A DNA stretch of 64,000 nucleotides, taken from contig NZ_JACBYI010000002.1 of the NCBI RefSeq assembly GCF_019352175.1, positions 310,001 through 374,000 of the forward strand, written 5' to 3'. The DNA is from Paenibacillus sp. S150. Lineage in GTDB: Bacteria; Bacillota; Bacilli; Paenibacillales; Paenibacillaceae. The position numbers and the translations under genes were made by a program. The notes beneath the pieces were generated by a model. It was not told the origin of the DNA and ran no database searches. It saw only the letters and a program-made list of their open reading frames with translations. Below are positions 62,302-64,000 of the stretch, in pieces; position 1 is the stretch's first letter, and every line of letters begins with the position of its first letter.

Positions 62302-64000
62302 TTATTCTTGCTTTTTCTTCCATTCTACAATTGCTTTGAACAAGTCTCCGTCCAGCTCGATCCGGAAGCTTCCTCCCTGCAGTTCGACCAGATTCTTCAC
62401 GATAGCCAGTCCCAGGCCCGAGCCTTCGGTGTGGCGTGACTTATCCCCGCGGACAAACCGCTCCATAATCTCGTCGGGAGTGAAATCAAGCTCCGAGCCG
62501 GAGACATTCTTAAATACGATTCTCACCTCTGTCTCCCTGTTCTCCACCTCAATATAGGCCCGGGAACCGGGAGACGCATATTTAATAATGTTTGTATAAA
62601 GATTTTCGAAAATGCGGAATGTTTTTTCGCTGTCCAGTGGAACGATTACCTTGTCTACCGGCAGCTGAAACCGGAGTTGAACACGGGAATCGGCGATTTG
62701 CTCGCTCAATTCAACCTGCACCTGCTTAATCAATTCAACCAAATCGACATCTATCAGATTCAGGCTAATATTACTGGTTGACGTCCGGGTGAATTCGAAT
62801 AAATCTTCAATGAGCCGCTTCAGCCGCTGGGATTTGTTATTCAGGATGTCTACATACATGCGTTTTTCCTCATCCGAGACCTGCTCATCCTGCAGCAGGC
62901 CCACGTAAGTAATGATGGCTGTAACAGGTGTCTTCAAATCATGGGATACATTGGTTATCAAATCACTTTTCATTTTTTGACTTTTTATTTCCTCGTCCAC
63001 AGCCCGTTTAAAGCCATCCTGGATTTTCCCCAGTTGTTCCTTCAATGGATTGAACAACCCTAAATCCCTGTTGATTGAAATCTCCAGATTTTTCTCCGCC
63101 ATTTGCTGTGTGGCTTTGAAGAGAACGGCATAGTTGGTTCTTATATTGTTCATATACTTTCTTAGAGAATAGAACACGAAGAGGGAATAGGGAATCAGCA
63201 GGACAATTCCTAATAACCAAGTACTGCAAATCATTGCGAGGATTGCAAAATGAATCGCCAAAGTTTTGGCCAGCATTTTGTTGTAGGGATCTGACAGACT
63301 AAACGCTTTTAAAGAAACGATATGGCTCTGTACCATATTCATCATCCACCCGGACCATTTGCCGAGCAGCATATGTTCCCGGAAATAACGCTTTGCTCCT
63401 GTTTGAACGATTTGCAGTATCGATAAAGCTCCAAAATGCCAAATGGTTAAGATAACAAACCAGACTGATCCAATGAAGATTTGCGATAACGCCGTTTCCG
63501 ATAGAGGTAAAATCCCCCTGCTTATTTCCCTGTACCAGATCAGGAGAGACGAGACAGTCCCGTCTGTAGCCCGAAAATTGCCCCGCGCGATTTCATCTGA
63601 CCATTGCAGGAAGACATCATAGAAGAATACGGTTCCCGTCAATCCGATAATCCATATTTCCAAGGGGACTTTTGCCGCCCAGCCTCCAATTGCATACCAG
63701 CTTCTTCGAAACAGCAGCAAGGCCATAAGCGTTACACAGCCAACTGACAGCTGATAGACCATGCTGAATCCTGCTTCATTGAAGCTTTTGCTCTGAATGG
63801 AGGATACGCTGCTCTGGCTTGCGTAGAACTGCTCTTGCTTGGAGGCATAAACAACGGTGAAATCCAGTGGAGGAGCGATTTGAGCGATATATTGCCGCTG
63901 AGCCCCTTTTTCCTCGGCAAAAATCGTGTTATTCATTTCCAAGAGCAGCAGAGCATTTTGCTTCGACTCGTCCATTCCGTGCCATACAGGGATCTCCATT
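62302..64000 (-). CDS. Sensor histidine kinase, N-terminus cut by the window end
   Basis: At least 565 residues; the in-frame Met at 63999 is at the window edge, so the real start probably lies outside. Several N-terminal membrane helices (about 80-280), a HAMP-like linker (about 285-340), phospho-His in LITNVSHDLKTPVTAIITY, N box in ENLYTNIIKYA and G box GSGLGLAIVKNLVEL. No regulator is adjacent in the window; it is probably encoded upstream, beyond the edge. Followed by a strong terminator. Confidence 0.85.
   Translation of the reverse strand, partial: MEIPVWHGMDESKQNALLLLEMNNTIFAEEKGAQRQYIAQIAPPLDFTVVYASKQEQFYASQSSVSSIQSKSFNEAGFSMVYQLSVGCVTLMALLLFRRSWYAIGGWAAKVPLEIWIIGLTGTVFFYDVFLQWSDEIARGNFRATDGTVSSLLIWYREISRGILPLSETALSQIFIGSVWFVILTIWHFGALSILQIVQTGAKRYFREHMLLGKWSGWMMNMVQSHIVSLKAFSLSDPYNKMLAKTLAIHFAILAMICSTWLLGIVLLIPYSLFVFYSLRKYMNNIRTNYAVLFKATQQMAEKNLEISINRDLGLFNPLKEQLGKIQDGFKRAVDEEIKSQKMKSDLITNVSHDLKTPVTAIITYVGLLQDEQVSDEEKRMYVDILNNKSQRLKRLIEDLFEFTRTSTSNISLNLIDVDLVELIKQVQVELSEQIADSRVQLRFQLPVDKVIVPLDSEKTFRIFENLYTNIIKYASPGSRAYIEVENRETEVRIVFKNVSGSELDFTPDEIMERFVRGDKSRHTEGSGLGLAIVKNLVELQGGSFRIELDGDLFKAIVEWKKKQE

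Overview
This window looks like chromosome of an endospore-forming Bacillota species, most likely Paenibacillus. The basis is strong AGGAGG-type ribosome binding sites with many GTG/TTG starts, YesM/YesN-type two-component genes beside a sugar ABC transporter, a BceRSAB-type module, a neutral protease, an Sps/CgeB-type spore-surface glycan cluster, and coding sequence that is clearly GC-richer than Bacillus. No rRNA or tRNA gene, CRISPR array or complete insertion sequence was seen.

Layout. 1-5.7 kb: end of an unknown gene, a KtrB-type K+ transporter, a VOC protein, a CNNM/CBS membrane protein, a DUF1836 regulator-like protein and a NiaP-type MFS permease. 5.9-11.0 kb: three overlapping genes (TerB-N/TerB-C protein, DUF2791 P-loop ATPase, DEAD/H helicase) with the architecture of the Shango anti-phage system. 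11.2-17.5 kb: sugar ABC importer (lipoprotein and two permeases) followed by its YesMN-like kinase and regulator. 17.6-25.4 kb: small membrane and hydrophilic proteins, an MFS exporter, GrpB, an Rpn-type nuclease with a GKAE repeat, an AraC regulator divergent from a GH4 alpha-galactosidase, and an AstE/AspA-like zinc hydrolase. 25.5-31.8 kb: a multi-pass membrane protein, a YtrA-like GntR/ABC operon, a P1B-4 metal-export ATPase with a CsoR-family regulator, and a membrane-anchored L7/L12-like protein. 32.0-38.6 kb: a PksB-like hydrolase and Sfp-type phosphopantetheinyl transferase (no PKS here), then a BceRS/BceAB module. 38.8-44.5 kb: hydrolase+MarR, SDR+TetR, an M4 protease and a second MarR.

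44.7-57.6 kb is a visibly AT-rich block, probably acquired: an exosporium-like protein, CgeB- and SpsA/SpsB-like transferases, PseC, a NeuB-cytidylyltransferase fusion, an aldo/keto reductase, an SDR, PseG, PseH and PseI. Together these should make and attach one or two nonulosonic acids (pseudaminic-acid type) to the spore surface. It ends with a XerS-like recombinase and a truncated ATPase. 57.6-64 kb: a MATE pump, a MarR regulator with a low-complexity tail, a GT2/VTT membrane gene pair and a sensor kinase cut by the window end.

Unexplained signals worth checking are: a strong terminator hairpin inside the leader of the Shango-like operon; five copies of a ~100-bp intergenic repeat, four of them beside terminators; a CsoR-type G/C-tract operator inside the promoter spacer of the P1B-4 ATPase; an identical 18-mer operator at both ends of the glycan cluster; and a sharply bounded GC-rich tract inside the pse genes.
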